The notes: generated by a model from the sequence alone, not told the origin. A stretch of DNA of 64,000 bases from an uncultured bacterium (GCA_942636505.2 CALOGB020000175.1:62001-126000); one strand, 5' to 3'. Counted from the stretch's first letter, positions 9,597-17,610 are shown. A program made the numbers and translations.

Positions 9597-9700
9597 TCCC
9601 CTCCCGCTTGCGGGAGGGGTTAGGGGAGGGCATGGCCGCAAACGTCATGGCCAACGATAATCCAGCCCCCCCCCTCACCCCTCCCGCAAGCGGAAGGGGG
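9597..9700. repeat. Inverted-repeat doublet, family E copy 1, overlapping a coding start
   Basis: Arms CCCTCCCGCTTGCGGGAGGG (9600-9619) and CCCTCCCGCAAGCGGAAGGG (9679-9698) face each other across about 60 bp. The second copy is at 43498-43603. Here the element runs into the start of the methyltransferase gene, so its right arm is translated. Confidence 0.85.
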
Positions 9701-10735
9701 ATAGACACCGCCCTCCCAGAACGCCTCGCCCGCGCTATCGCGCTCGCGGGTCCGATACCCGTCGCGCAGTATATGGCGGCGGCGAACGCGCACTATTATG
9801 CGACGCGCGATCCGCTGGGGGCGGGGGGCGACTTCACCACCGCGCCCGAGATCAGTCAGATGTTCGGCGAGCTTGTCGGCCTCTGGTGCGCCGATCTATG
9901 GGACCGCGCCGGACGGCCGGACGTGGCGTGGGTCGAGCTCGGGCCGGGCCGCGGGACGCTTGCCGCGGACGCCATGCGCGCGATGACTAAGGCTGGGCTC
10001 ACGCCCCCCGTACATTTCGTCGAGACCAGCCCGGCGTTGCGAAAAGCTCAAGCCGAGCGCGTGCCGGACGCGACATGGCACGACGCGATCGACACGCTCC
10101 CGACCGATCGCCCGCTGATCGTCGTCGCCAACGAGTTCTTCGACGCGCTGCCGATCCGGCAGTTGGTGAAGCGCGAGCAGTGGCACGAACGCCTGGTCGC
10201 GGCGCAGGACCTGCTGTTCCTGCCGATCGCCGGGAAGCCGCTCCCGGATGCCGTCATCCCCGAGCCGTTTCGCGACGCGCCCGCAGGCTCGATCCTCGAA
10301 ACCTCGCCTGCTGCCGTGACGATCGTCCGTGGTCTCGCCAAGCGGATCGCTGCGCAGGGCGGTGCGCTGATCGCGATCGACTATGGTTATGAGGGGCCGG
10401 CGCTCGGCGACACGTTGCAGGCGGTGCGCGGGCATGCGTTCGCCAATCCGTTCGAGGCGCCCGGCGAGCACGACCTGACCGCGCATGTCGACTTCACCAC
10501 TCTGGCCGCCGCGGCGCAAACCGAGGGTGCGGTCGCGTGGGGGCCGGTGACGCAGCGCGACCTGCTCGGCGCGCTCGGGATCGATTCGCGGACGTCGGCG
10601 CTCGCCAAGGCTTCGCCGGCGCGGGCGGAAGCACTGGCGGCGGATCGGAGGAGGTTGATGGACGATATGGGTACGCTCTTCAAAGCGCTGGCGGTTACTG
10701 CGCCGAACTGGCCAACACCGGCGGCGTTCGCATGA
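9632..10735 (+). CDS. MidA/NDUFAF7-like SAM-dependent methyltransferase
   Basis: A class I methyltransferase of the DUF185 family whose mitochondrial member NDUFAF7 methylates an arginine of complex I subunit NDUFS2. The first 25 or so residues (MAANVMANDNPAPPLTPPAS) are encoded by the family E repeat and are not family sequence. The conserved core begins near LARAIALAGPIPVAQYMAAA, followed by GGDFTTAPEISQMFGELVGL, the SAM-binding VELGPGRGTLAADAMRA and VANEFFDALPIRQLV. Starts at 9632 or 9647 are possible; the purine-rich AGGGGAGGG just upstream is itself part of the repeat. The stop overlaps the GNAT start by ATGA. The substrate in this organism is inferred only from the family. Confidence 0.9.
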   Translation: MAANVMANDNPAPPLTPPASGRGIDTALPERLARAIALAGPIPVAQYMAAANAHYYATRDPLGAGGDFTTAPEISQMFGELVGLWCADLWDRAGRPDVAWVELGPGRGTLAADAMRAMTKAGLTPPVHFVETSPALRKAQAERVPDATWHDAIDTLPTDRPLIVVANEFFDALPIRQLVKREQWHERLVAAQDLLFLPIAGKPLPDAVIPEPFRDAPAGSILETSPAAVTIVRGLAKRIAAQGGALIAIDYGYEGPALGDTLQAVRGHAFANPFEAPGEHDLTAHVDFTTLAAAAQTEGAVAWGPVTQRDLLGALGIDSRTSALAKASPARAEALAADRRRLMDDMGTLFKALAVTAPNWPTPAAFA

Positions 10736-11244
10736 TCGCCTATCGCGATGCCGTGCCCGCGGATGGTGCAGAACTCGCCGCGATGGCGAAGCAGTCGTTC
10801 ACCGACACGTTCGGTACGCTGTATCGGCCCGAAGATCTTGCGGCGTTCCTGGAGCAGACGTTCGGCGAGAAGGGGCTGCCGGCGCAGCTGTCCGATCCCG
10901 CCTTCACGGTGCGTGTCGCGGTGGACGAGGCGAGTGCGATCGTCGGGTTTGCGAAGATCGGCCCTGTCGCGTTTCCTGGTGACTGGCAGGCGACGGCGAT
11001 CGAGCTTCACCAGCTTTATGTGCGGGGCGATCAGCATGGCGCGGGCGTCGGCCCGGCGTTGATGGACTGGGCGATCGATGTCGCGCGGGCTGAGGGGCGG
11101 ACGGAGATGATCCTTAGCGTGTATGTGGATAACCACCGGGCGCATCGGTTCTATCAGCGGTACGGCTTCGTCGAGATCGGGCGGTATGTGTTCATGGTCG
11201 GGGAGCAGCCTGATGATGACCGGATCATGCGGCTCGTGTTGTGA
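10732..11244 (+). CDS. GNAT family N-acetyltransferase
   Basis: A 170-residue Gcn5-related acetyltransferase. The acetyl-CoA pyrophosphate-binding motif is the stretch LHQLYVRGDQHGAGVGPALM (near residue 90), a Q/RxxGxG/A variant, followed by the strand MILSVYVDNHRAHRFYQRYG and the terminal FVEIGRYVFMVGEQPDDDRI, all characteristic of the RimI/PA4866-like group. Its ATG overlaps the preceding stop (ATGA), so translation is probably coupled to the methyltransferase. Position between the methyltransferase and pgeF does not reveal a substrate, which remains unknown. Confidence 0.9.
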   Translation: MIAYRDAVPADGAELAAMAKQSFTDTFGTLYRPEDLAAFLEQTFGEKGLPAQLSDPAFTVRVAVDEASAIVGFAKIGPVAFPGDWQATAIELHQLYVRGDQHGAGVGPALMDWAIDVARAEGRTEMILSVYVDNHRAHRFYQRYGFVEIGRYVFMVGEQPDDDRIMRLVL

Positions 11245-11263
11245 TGGTCGATCTCGTCAGCCA

Positions 11264-11367
11264 CCACCCCGGCGGAGGCCGGGGCCCAATTGGAAAGGTC
11301 GCAGTAACGATGCGCAGCCCCCAGTCAGCAACGTCCCCCAATTGGGCCCCAGCCTCCGCCGGGGTGG
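11264..11367. repeat. 104-bp inverted-repeat doublet, family A copy 2
   Basis: Left arm CCACCCCGGCGGAGGCCGGG and its near-perfect reverse complement at the right end, both extended by CCCAATTGG-type sequence, flank a spacer of about 45 bp. It sits inside the GNAT-pgeF interval and ends seven bases before the pgeF ribosome site. Copies of identical length by my count lie at 20273, 24927 and 39564. Confidence 0.9.
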
Positions 11368-11389
11368 AGCTATCGGAGGGGCGGTCGCT

Positions 11390-12175
11390 ATGACCATCGA
11401 CCTCATCCGCGCGAAGGCGCTTGGCGACATTCCGCATGGCTTTTTCGGACGGCGTGGCGGTGTCTCGACCGGTGCGTATGCGAGCCTCAATGTCGGCATC
11501 GGGTCCTACGACGACCCCGCCGCCATTGCCGAGAACCGTCGTCGCGTGACCGAAGCCGTTCTGCCCGGCGCGAACCTTGTCGGTCTGTACCAGGTCCATT
11601 CCGCCGACGCGGTCACCGTGATCGAGCCGTTCGACGACGCGATCCGTCCGCATGCCGACGCGCTTGTGACGAACCGTCCCGGCCTAGCGCTCGGTATCCT
11701 CACCGCGGACTGCGCGCCGGTACTGTTCGCCGACCGCGAGGTTGGCATTGTCGGGGCCGCGCATGCCGGGTGGAAAGGCGCGCTCGGCGGCGTCACCGAT
11801 GCGACGATCCTCGCGATGGAGGCGATCGGTGCGCACCGCGACCGGATCGTCGCCGCGGTCGGGCCGTGCATCGCGCGCGCCAGTTACGAGGTCGACGACG
11901 GCTTCATCCGCCGGTTCTGCGAGGCGGATCCGGAGAACGAGCGCTTCTTCGCGGACGGTCGCGCCGTCGAGAACAGGGGCGATCGTTACCAGTTCGACCT
12001 GGAGGCCTATGTCGTCAGCCGGCTCGCGGTCGCCGGGATCGGCCGGATCGAGGCGCTCGGGCTCGACACGTACACCGCCAAAGACGAGGGTGACGATCGC
12101 TTCTTCAGCTATCGGCGCGCGACCCATCGCAGCGAGCCCTCCTATGGGCGCCAGATCAGCATCATCGGGCTGTAA
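11390..12175 (+). CDS. pgeF: Peptidoglycan editing factor PgeF (YfiH, laccase-like domain)
   Basis: A 261-residue cytoplasmic protein of the YfiH/DUF152 family; E. coli PgeF removes wrongly incorporated L-Ser from UDP-MurNAc intermediates. The metal-site motifs are present: LYQVHSADAV (His), GILTADCAPVLFAD (Cys) and GAAHAGWKGALGG (His). The N-terminus HGFFGRRGGVSTGAYASLN and the end SYRRATHRSEPSYGRQIS are also family hallmarks. The ATG at 11390 follows a good ribosome site (CGGAGGGG). Some relatives were described as multicopper oxidases or purine nucleoside-acting enzymes, so the biochemical role is less certain than the family. Confidence 0.94.
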   Translation: MTIDLIRAKALGDIPHGFFGRRGGVSTGAYASLNVGIGSYDDPAAIAENRRRVTEAVLPGANLVGLYQVHSADAVTVIEPFDDAIRPHADALVTNRPGLALGILTADCAPVLFADREVGIVGAAHAGWKGALGGVTDATILAMEAIGAHRDRIVAAVGPCIARASYEVDDGFIRRFCEADPENERFFADGRAVENRGDRYQFDLEAYVVSRLAVAGIGRIEALGLDTYTAKDEGDDRFFSYRRATHRSEPSYGRQISIIGL

Positions 12176-12265
12176 CGGGAGGCCGTAACGGTTCCCAAAG
12201 CCTGCGCCGGTCGTTTAGGCTCCGCACATCGGCTCGCACAAGACGGGCCACGCAGGAGCATATTG

Positions 12266-13612
12266 ATGTCCGATACCCCCGAAAACGCCGGCGCAGTCCC
12301 CGCCGAAACCGAAGCGGACCTGACCGGCGTCGCCGCGCGCGTCGCGCCGAAGCCCGAGGTCGAGAAGATCGGCGGGCGCAAGCTGAAGCCGTCGACGCTG
12401 ATGATGGGCCACGGTTACGACCCCGCGCTGTCGGAAGGCTCGCTGAAGCCGCCGATCTTCCTCACCTCGACCTTCGTGTTCCCCAATGCGGCGGCGGGCA
12501 AGCGTCACTTCGAGGGCGTCACCGGCAAGCGTCCGGGCGGTGCCGAGGGGCTCGTCTATTCGCGCTTCAACGGGCCGAACCAGGAGATCCTCGAGGATCG
12601 TCTCGGCGTGTGGGAAGAGGCGGAGGACGCGCTCGCCTTTTCGTCGGGCATGTCGGCGATCGCGACGCTGTTCCTGGCGATGGTCAAGCCGGGCGATACG
12701 ATCGTCCATTCGGGGCCGTTGTACGCGGCGACCGAGACGCTGATCGGGCGCGTGCTCGGCAAGTTCGGGGTCAAGTGGCTCGATTTCCCGGCGGGTGCGA
12801 CGCGCGAGGAAATCGACGCGGTGATGACCGAGGCGGCGACCGGTAACGTCGCGCTGATCTACCTGGAAAGCCCGGCGAACCCGACCAACGCGCTGGTCGA
12901 CGTCGAGGCGGTCGCAGCCAGCCGTGACGCGATCTTCAAGGGCGAGAAGCCGCCGATCGCGATCGACAACACGTTCCTTGGGCCGCTGTGGTTCCAGCCG
13001 CTTAAACATGGCGCGGATATCGTCGTGTATTCGCTGACGAAATATGTCGGCGGGCATTCGGATCTCGTCGCGGGCGGTGTGCTCGGCACGAAGGAGCACA
13101 TCAACACGATCCGGACGATGCGGAATACGATCGGGACGATCACCGATCCGAATACCGCGTGGATGCTGCTGCGATCGCTGGAGACCCTGGAACTGCGGAT
13201 GAGCCGCGCGGGCGAGAATGCGGCCAAGGTCTGCGCTTTTCTCCGCCACCATCCGAAGGTGGAGCGGGTCGCGTATCTCGGCTTCCTCGAGGACGAGCCG
13301 GGTATGGAGCGGCAGGCGGATATCTATCGTCGCCATTGCACCGGCGGCGGCTCGACCTTCTCGCTGTACCTGAAGGGTGGCGAGCGCGAGAGTTTTGCGT
13401 TCCTCGATGCGCTGAAGATCGCCAAGCTGGCGGTATCGTTGGGGGGAACCGAGACATTGGCTAGCCATCCTGCGGGCATGACGCATCTGTCGGTGCCGGA
13501 TGCGCGCAAGCAGGCGCTGGGGATCACGGACAACCTCGTGCGAATATCGATCGGGGTGGAGGATCCGGACGATCTGATCGCCGATTTCGAGCAGGCGCTG
13601 GATACGATCTGA
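12266..13612 (+). CDS. Cystathionine gamma-synthase-family PLP enzyme
   Basis: A 448-residue member of the Cys/Met metabolism PLP-dependent family. The PLP lysine is in YSLTKYVGGHSDLVAGGVLG (about residue 255); the cofactor phosphate loop is FSSGMSAIATL; the product ends with GTETLASHPAGMTHL and IRISIG-like VRISIGVEDPDDLIADF. An N-terminal extension of about 45 residues, Ala/Glu/Pro-rich, precedes the core, making it longer than the usual 380-400. The ATG at 12266 follows CAGGAG at a good distance. Members act as cystathionine gamma-synthase, O-succinylhomoserine sulfhydrylase or methionine gamma-lyase; sequence alone does not separate these. It is monocistronic. Confidence 0.88.
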   Translation: MSDTPENAGAVPAETEADLTGVAARVAPKPEVEKIGGRKLKPSTLMMGHGYDPALSEGSLKPPIFLTSTFVFPNAAAGKRHFEGVTGKRPGGAEGLVYSRFNGPNQEILEDRLGVWEEAEDALAFSSGMSAIATLFLAMVKPGDTIVHSGPLYAATETLIGRVLGKFGVKWLDFPAGATREEIDAVMTEAATGNVALIYLESPANPTNALVDVEAVAASRDAIFKGEKPPIAIDNTFLGPLWFQPLKHGADIVVYSLTKYVGGHSDLVAGGVLGTKEHINTIRTMRNTIGTITDPNTAWMLLRSLETLELRMSRAGENAAKVCAFLRHHPKVERVAYLGFLEDEPGMERQADIYRRHCTGGGSTFSLYLKGGERESFAFLDALKIAKLAVSLGGTETLASHPAGMTHLSVPDARKQALGITDNLVRISIGVEDPDDLIADFEQALDTI

Positions 13613-13620
13613 CGTTAAAA

Positions 13621-13674
13621 CTTGGGCTCCCGCAAAGGCGGGAGCCCAGTCTGGGTCCCCGCCTTCGCGGGGAA
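13621..13674. repeat. Pair of short hairpins, family H-like
   Basis: CTCCCGCAAAGGCGGGAG (13627-13644) is followed by TCCCCGCCTTCGCGGGGA (13656-13673), a converse arrangement of GGCGGGA and CCCGCCTTCGCGGG cores also seen at 2646 and 39396. It lies directly after the PLP-enzyme stop and could serve as a terminator. Confidence 0.65.
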
Positions 13675-13736
13675 ACAAGATGGTGATCCGGCGGGTTTAG
13701 GGTGAAGTCTTTGCCCTGACCCGCTAGCATCCGCCG

Positions 13737-14255
13737 ATGCCGATCTTTACCCCTATCCGACAGCACGAGTTCGTCGCTGCGATCCACATCCTCGCAGCCA
13801 AACTGGTCGAGGATACCGCGTGGAAACCTGATTACATCATCGGCATCGGCCGTGGCGGGCTCGTACCCGCGGTGTTCCTTAGCCATGCGATCGGGTTGCC
13901 GACGCTGTCGGTCGATTATTCGAGCCAGGTGAAGGATTTTGCCGACGAGCCGCTGGTGAAGCTGGCCAAGCGGACGCGGGATGGCGAGCGGTTACTGTTC
14001 CTCGACGACATCAACGATTCGGGGCGGACGATCACGCATCTGCGGCGCGCGCTGGCGGCGGCGGGTGCTGTCGAGGGGTCGGTGCGGTTCGCGATGCTGA
14101 TCGATAACGTCAGTTCGGCGGAGCGGATCGAGTATTGTGCGCGGACGATCGACCGGGCTGTGACGAAGGACTGGTTCGTGTTTCCGTGGGAAGCGGTGGC
14201 GCCTGATGCGGCAATTGCCGAGGATGCGGCGGAAGTGCCTGAGCGGATCGCCTGA
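13737..14255 (+). CDS. Phosphoribosyltransferase
   Basis: A 172-residue type I phosphoribosyltransferase. The PRPP-binding loop RLLFLDDINDSGRTITHLRR (near residue 85) is diagnostic, and IIGIGRGGLVPAVFLSHAIG matches the first conserved loop of xanthine-guanine and related phosphoribosyltransferases. The tail TKDWFVFPWEA is typical of Gpt-like purine salvage enzymes. It probably transfers a purine base to PRPP, but base specificity is not readable from the sequence. It is a single-gene unit with repeat elements on both sides. Confidence 0.87.
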   Translation: MPIFTPIRQHEFVAAIHILAAKLVEDTAWKPDYIIGIGRGGLVPAVFLSHAIGLPTLSVDYSSQVKDFADEPLVKLAKRTRDGERLLFLDDINDSGRTITHLRRALAAAGAVEGSVRFAMLIDNVSSAERIEYCARTIDRAVTKDWFVFPWEAVAPDAAIAEDAAEVPERIA

Positions 14256-14288
14256 CTGGCCGCCCACTTACATCTGATCCACGCATTA

Positions 14289-14373
14289 CCGTCATCCTGA
14301 CGAAAGTCAGGACCCAGGGTAACCGAACCCCGTCGATCGTGGCTCTGGGTCCTGACTTTCGTCAGGATGACGG
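14289..14373. repeat. 85-bp inverted repeat, family G
   Basis: Arms CCGTCATCCTGACGAAAGTC... (14289 onward) and ...GACTTTCGTCAGGATGACGG (ending 14373) are near-perfect reverse complements over about 33 bp, with the core GTCAGGACCCAG on each side. Each arm also contains an inner hairpin around CTGACGAAAGTCAG. Confidence 0.9.
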
Positions 14374-14428
14374 GGTGGGGGCGTTCCGGCACTATCGGTG
14401 CCGAGAATGATCGAGCGAAGACGAACAA

Positions 14429-14459
14429 AGGGCCGGCTCCCGTACGGGAAGCCGGCCCT
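14429..14459. terminator. Strong hairpin, probable bidirectional terminator
   Basis: GGGCCGGCT and AGCCGGCCC pair around an inner palindrome CCCGTACGGG, with a single bulged base. On the minus strand the hairpin runs into CCTTTGTTCG, a weak U-tract. Its position between convergent genes fits termination of either. Confidence 0.7.
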
Positions 14460-14515
14460 CGCCCTCGATACGCTACGCGAGGGAACTGGGAAACTGGTTG
14501 GGTGGTCTAAACGGG

Positions 14516-14621
14516 GCTCGACGTCGGCAAAGCCGTCGTCGGTCGGGTCAGGCGATGCCTGCTCGCCGTCCGTGCCGGCGGTTGCTCGCTTTAGCGAGCA
14601 CCGGCCCGGGCTTTGCCGGGC
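14516..14621 (-). repeat. GC-rich 3' hairpin sequence downstream of the glycine-zipper gene
   Basis: On the minus strand the region right after the stop contains GCCCGGCAAAGCCCGGGC and GCTCGCTAAAGCGAGC hairpins, then a block with CGACGACGGCTTTGCCG. The same arrangement follows phaB at 2698-2832. Confidence 0.5.
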
Positions 14622-15017
14622 TTACCGCCGGCAATACCCTGGGTTATCCGACTTATCGATCGCGTTGCCGGCCAGGCCGCCACCGGCTGCACCGAGGACC
14701 GCGCCGAGCGTCCGGTCACCACGACCGGCGATGGTGTGACCGAGCAGGCCGCCGGCGAGTGCGCCGATGATCGTGCCGCCGGTGTTGTCGCATCCGCGAC
14801 GGCTGCGTGCGTTGTAGCGGCGGTCGTTGCCGCGATACTCGCGGTAGTCGCCGCGATAGCCACGATCGTAGCCATTGTCGCGGTAGCCGCCACCCTGGTA
14901 GCCGTCGTAACCACGCTCGTAGCGCGAACCCCAGCGCTGCGCATCGGCGGCGGCGGGAACGAGGGCGGTCGCACCCAATGCGAGGGCACTGGCGGCGAGA
15001 GTAAAAGTCTTGAACAT
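14622..15017 (-). CDS. Glycine-zipper 2TM domain protein, exported
   Basis: A 131-residue protein with a clear signal peptide (MFKTFTLAASALALGATALV, cleavage probably after AAADA). The next ~45 residues are strongly biased to Arg, Tyr and Gly with repeated RGY/YRG units. The C-terminal half is a glycine-zipper segment related to the rickettsial 17-kDa surface antigen and SlyB, with TIIGALAGGLLGHTIAG and LGAVLGAAGGGLAGNAI. It probably associates with the outer membrane. The ATG at 15017 is preceded by GGGAGA. It is divergent from the esterase/phytase-like gene. Function unknown. Confidence 0.85.
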   Translation of the reverse strand: MFKTFTLAASALALGATALVPAAADAQRWGSRYERGYDGYQGGGYRDNGYDRGYRGDYREYRGNDRRYNARSRRGCDNTGGTIIGALAGGLLGHTIAGRGDRTLGAVLGAAGGGLAGNAIDKSDNPGYCRR

Positions 15018-15173
15018 CGTGCGTCTCCCGTTGGGGATTTCGGCGGCGGCGGGGGCCGTGCTTCCATCCTCGATGAGACGCTTATGAGTGATTCGCATTG
15101 AGCTAAGCCTGAATGCCTCCGTTATCCGCTGTTCATGCTTCCGCGGATCGCCGGACACCCTATGAGGGACGCG

Positions 15174-16199
15174 ATGCGGCGCCTGATCACTGTCCTGTTC
15201 GTCGCCGTGAGCGTCTGTGCGATCGTGCCGACCTGGTCGGGCGAAGCGCGGCTCGACCTGCTCGGCAAGCGCGCGCAGATAGCCGCGACGCGCGTGATGC
15301 TCGACCGCACCAACCCGCGGCATGTGCGCGTCGGTGGGCTTACCTATTTGGGCGGGGTGGCACTCGACAGTCGCGATCCGGCGTTCGGGGGATTCTCGTC
15401 GCTCGACGTCGCCCCAGCGCCGACCGGCAATCGCTTCACGCTGCTGAGCGATGGCGGCAATATCGTCCAGTTCGACATGGGCACTGACTGGCTCCCGCAC
15501 CGGGTCGCGTTCAAGAACCTGCCCGCTGGCCCCGGCATCGGCTGGGAGAAACGCGACCGCGACAGCGAATCGATGGCGATCGATCCAGCGACCGGTAGGA
15601 TCTGGGTCGGCTTCGAAGATGACAATTCGATCTGGCGCTATGCCGCGGGGTTCGCGCGGTACGAGGCGCGGGTGATGCCGGAGTCGATGCGGAAATGGCC
15701 GTCAAATGGCGGACCCGAATCGATGGCGCGGCTGCCCGATGGGCGATTCGTCGTGATCAGCGAGGAGGCGCATGTGCGTTGGCCGGACTGGACCGGGTCG
15801 GACGAGGAACGGTTGCACACGCGGCAGGCGCTGATCTTCGCGGGCGATCCGACCGGGACGGGGGTGCCGGAGCGATTCGCGTACGAACTGTTCGGGCGGT
15901 ACGATCCGTCGGACGTCACGGCGTTGCCGAATGGCGACCTGCTGGTGCTCGATCGTGGTTTTCGGCTGCCGTTCACGTTCTCGGCGCGGATATCGCGGAT
16001 TGCCGCGCGAGACGTGGCGGCGGGACGAATCGCGCGCGGCCGCCTTATCGCGACGATCGATGCGCCGCTGATCCACGACAATTTCGAGGGGATCGACACG
16101 ACGGTCGAGAACGGCGCGACGATCGTGTGGATCGTGTCGGACGACAACCAGATGTTTCTCCAGCGCACGCTGCTGCTGAAGTTCAGGCTGGATCGCTAG
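15174..16199 (+). CDS. Esterase-like activity of phytase family protein, exported
   Basis: The product matches the phytase-like/esterase-like domain (PF13449-type) seen in many alphaproteobacterial secreted or periplasmic proteins. Visible marks are GLTYLGGVALDSRDPAFGGF, FTLLSDGGNIVQFDM, RDSESMAIDPATGRIWVGFE and HDNFEGIDTTVENGATIVWI, a beta-propeller-like pattern. A hydrophobic N-terminus (RRLITVLFVAVSVCAIVPTW) indicates a signal peptide. I chose the ATG at 15174 because GAGGGA lies six bases upstream and Arg-Arg then precedes the hydrophobic core; in-frame ATGs at 15135 and 15162 are alternatives. Enzymatic specificity is not known for this family. Confidence 0.85.
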   Translation: MRRLITVLFVAVSVCAIVPTWSGEARLDLLGKRAQIAATRVMLDRTNPRHVRVGGLTYLGGVALDSRDPAFGGFSSLDVAPAPTGNRFTLLSDGGNIVQFDMGTDWLPHRVAFKNLPAGPGIGWEKRDRDSESMAIDPATGRIWVGFEDDNSIWRYAAGFARYEARVMPESMRKWPSNGGPESMARLPDGRFVVISEEAHVRWPDWTGSDEERLHTRQALIFAGDPTGTGVPERFAYELFGRYDPSDVTALPNGDLLVLDRGFRLPFTFSARISRIAARDVAAGRIARGRLIATIDAPLIHDNFEGIDTTVENGATIVWIVSDDNQMFLQRTLLLKFRLDR

Positions 16200-16215
16200 C
16201 CTTACAAACGCCGAC

Positions 16216-16244
16216 GGCCCGCCCTGCTAGGTGCAGGGCGGGCC
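16216..16244. terminator. Hairpin between convergent genes
   Basis: A perfect 12-bp stem, GGCCCGCCCTGC with GCAGGGCGGGCC, and a five-base loop lies between the esterase-like gene and the convergent rpmB. No strong U-tract follows on either strand, but position and stability suggest bidirectional termination. Confidence 0.7.
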
Positions 16245-16270
16245 GCGGTGATCGCAATACGACGTCGCTG

Positions 16271-16570
16271 TTAGGCGGCGACGGCCGATGCTGCGATCTT
16301 CTTGACGACTTCGCGCTTCAGGCGACGAACGCGGAGCGACAGCTTGTCGTCCGAGACCTTCACCAGCCAATTGTCGAGGCCGCCGTTATGCTCGACGGTG
16401 CGCAGGCCGTGCGTCGAGACGCGCAGCTTGACGCCCTTCTCGAGCGAATCGGAAAGCAGCGTGACGTTCTGCAGGTTCGGCAGGAACGTGCGCTTAGTCT
16501 TGTTGTTGGCGTGGGAGACGTTGTTCCCGACCATCCGGCCCTTGCCGGTCAGTTCGCAGATGCGCGACAT
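16271..16570 (-). CDS. rpmB: 50S ribosomal protein L28
   Basis: A 99-residue protein of the alphaproteobacterial L28 type: [20 protein letters not shown], then [20 protein letters not shown]. The C-terminal extension beyond the ~78-residue enterobacterial form ([15 protein letters not shown]) is normal in this class. L28 binds 23S rRNA in the large subunit. It is a stand-alone gene, not linked to rpmG here, transcribed from the 180-bp gap shared with a divergent small membrane protein gene. Confidence 0.97.
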   Translation of the reverse strand: MSRICELTGKGRMVGNNVSHANNKTKRTFLPNLQNVTLLSDSLEKGVKLRVSTHGLRTVEHNGGLDNWLVKVSDDKLSLRVRRLKREVVKKIAASAVAA

Positions 16571-16752
16571 GTGATTACCTATTCAAGTGTCGGGAGGAAC
16601 CCCGGAAAGGCGCGCGGATAGCTGGCACGCCGGCTTTCGTCAACCGATTCACGCGAAACGTGGCTCCGGTCGTCCGCAATGAGCATTGTGCAACCCACGG
16701 CGATCGACGACGTTGTTACGCTATCGAACTGTTCAATAAAAGGGGATGTCCC

Positions 16753-16971
16753 ATGCGTACGCTCTTGTCTCTCGTCGCGATCGTCGTGCTGGTCGTGGTC
16801 GGCCTGATGTATTTCGGGATCATCAACATCGACCAGACCCGCCAGGGCGTCGTTCAGGCGCCGAAGTTCCAGGCCGACGTCGCCAAGGTCACGCTCGGCA
16901 CCGAGAACAAGACCGTGGCGGTGCCGACGATCAACGTCGAGAAGCCGGGCAACAGCCAGGCGCCGAACTGA
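16753..16971 (+). CDS. Small single-pass membrane protein of unknown function
   Basis: A 72-residue product with one N-terminal hydrophobic segment (LLSLVAIVVLVVVGLMYFGI) and a short polar tail ending NVEKPGNSQAPN, probably exposed to the periplasm. A longer open frame exists, but the ATG at 16753 is right: it follows AGGGGATG and begins directly with MRT plus the membrane helix. I do not recognise a named family. It precedes tadA by about 40 bp in the same direction and may be cotranscribed with it. Confidence 0.75.
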   Translation: MRTLLSLVAIVVLVVVGLMYFGIINIDQTRQGVVQAPKFQADVAKVTLGTENKTVAVPTINVEKPGNSQAPN

Positions 16972-17010
16972 GCTTTACGCGGAGGTTTGAGCGGGGCAGG
17001 GCCTGAGGCC

Positions 17011-17460
17011 ATGTTCCCCGTCCCCGCCCCTATGCGCCGCGCGCTCGACGCGGCACGCGATGCGGCGCTGGCTGGGGAAGTCCCGGTCGGCGCCGTTGTC
17101 ATGAAGGACGGCGTTATTATCGCGGTGGCGGCGAATGCGCCGCGGGCGTTGTGCGATCCGACTGCGCATGCGGAAATTCAGGCGATTCGCGCTGCTGCTC
17201 TGGCGTTGGCAAGCGACCGGCTCGAGGGATGCGATCTCTGGGTGACGCTGGAGCCGTGTGCGATGTGTGCGGGGGCTATCGCTCATGCCCGGATCGCGCG
17301 GCTCTATTATGGGGCGGCGGATGCGAAGGGCGGGGCGGTCGAGCATGGACCGCGGTTCTTTGGACAGCCGACGTGTCATCACCGGCCTGAGATTTATGCC
17401 GGGATTGCGGAGACCGAGGCGGCGGGGATCCTGCGCGAGTTCTTCGCGAGCCGTCGGTAG
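17011..17460 (+). CDS. tadA: tRNA-specific adenosine deaminase
   Basis: TadA converts adenosine 34 of tRNA-Arg(ACG) to inosine. The zinc site of the cytidine/deoxycytidylate deaminase fold is visible as TAHAEIQAIRAAA (His and catalytic Glu) and TLEPCAMCAGAIAHARIARL (PCxxC). The C-terminal part has YYGAADAKGGAVEHGPRFF. I take the ATG at 17011 (149 residues); a TTG at 16987 and an ATG at 17032 are in frame. Guanine deaminase-like relatives exist, but the GGAVEHG loop and size fit TadA. A family B repeat separates it from convergent pepN. Confidence 0.92.
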   Translation: MFPVPAPMRRALDAARDAALAGEVPVGAVVMKDGVIIAVAANAPRALCDPTAHAEIQAIRAAALALASDRLEGCDLWVTLEPCAMCAGAIAHARIARLYYGAADAKGGAVEHGPRFFGQPTCHHRPEIYAGIAETEAAGILREFFASRR

Positions 17461-17477
17461 GGGCAGCGCGTTTCCGT

Positions 17478-17606
17478 GATCCTCCCCCGCCAGGGGGAGG
17501 TGGCACCGAAGGTGACGGAGGGGGAGGACGTCGCAACAGCAGTAATCGCTTTCCCCCCCCCTCCGTCTGGCAAGCGCCAGCCACCTCCCCCTTGCGGGGG
17601 AGGATC
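17478..17606. repeat. Inverted-repeat doublet, family B copy 2
   Basis: GATCCTCCCCCGCCAGGGGG at the left and CCCCCTTGCGGGGGAGGATC at the right are inverted arms; inside them are GGTGACGGAGGG and CCCTCCGTCTGGC-type sequences shared with copies 1 and 3. It lies between the convergent ends of tadA and pepN and ends five bases before the pepN stop. Confidence 0.9.
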
Positions 17607-17610
17607 AGAA

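Larger units (their letters stand above)
14256..14621. other. Gene-free 366-bp interval
   Basis: Between the convergent phosphoribosyltransferase and glycine-zipper genes I see no credible coding sequence. The space holds an 85-bp inverted repeat, a strong two-sided hairpin and a GC-rich block resembling the phaB 3' region, each listed separately. Confidence 0.8.

Noticed and set aside
12176..12265. SAM-sensing riboswitch before the Cys/Met PLP enzyme
   Set aside because: The 90-bp leader shows no recognisable SAM-II or SAM/SAH pseudoknot core; only an ordinary ribosome site is visible.
17011..17460. Guanine deaminase or cytidine deaminase instead of TadA
   Set aside because: The zinc motifs are shared, but protein length and the GGAVEHGPRFF loop fit the tRNA adenosine deaminase group better.
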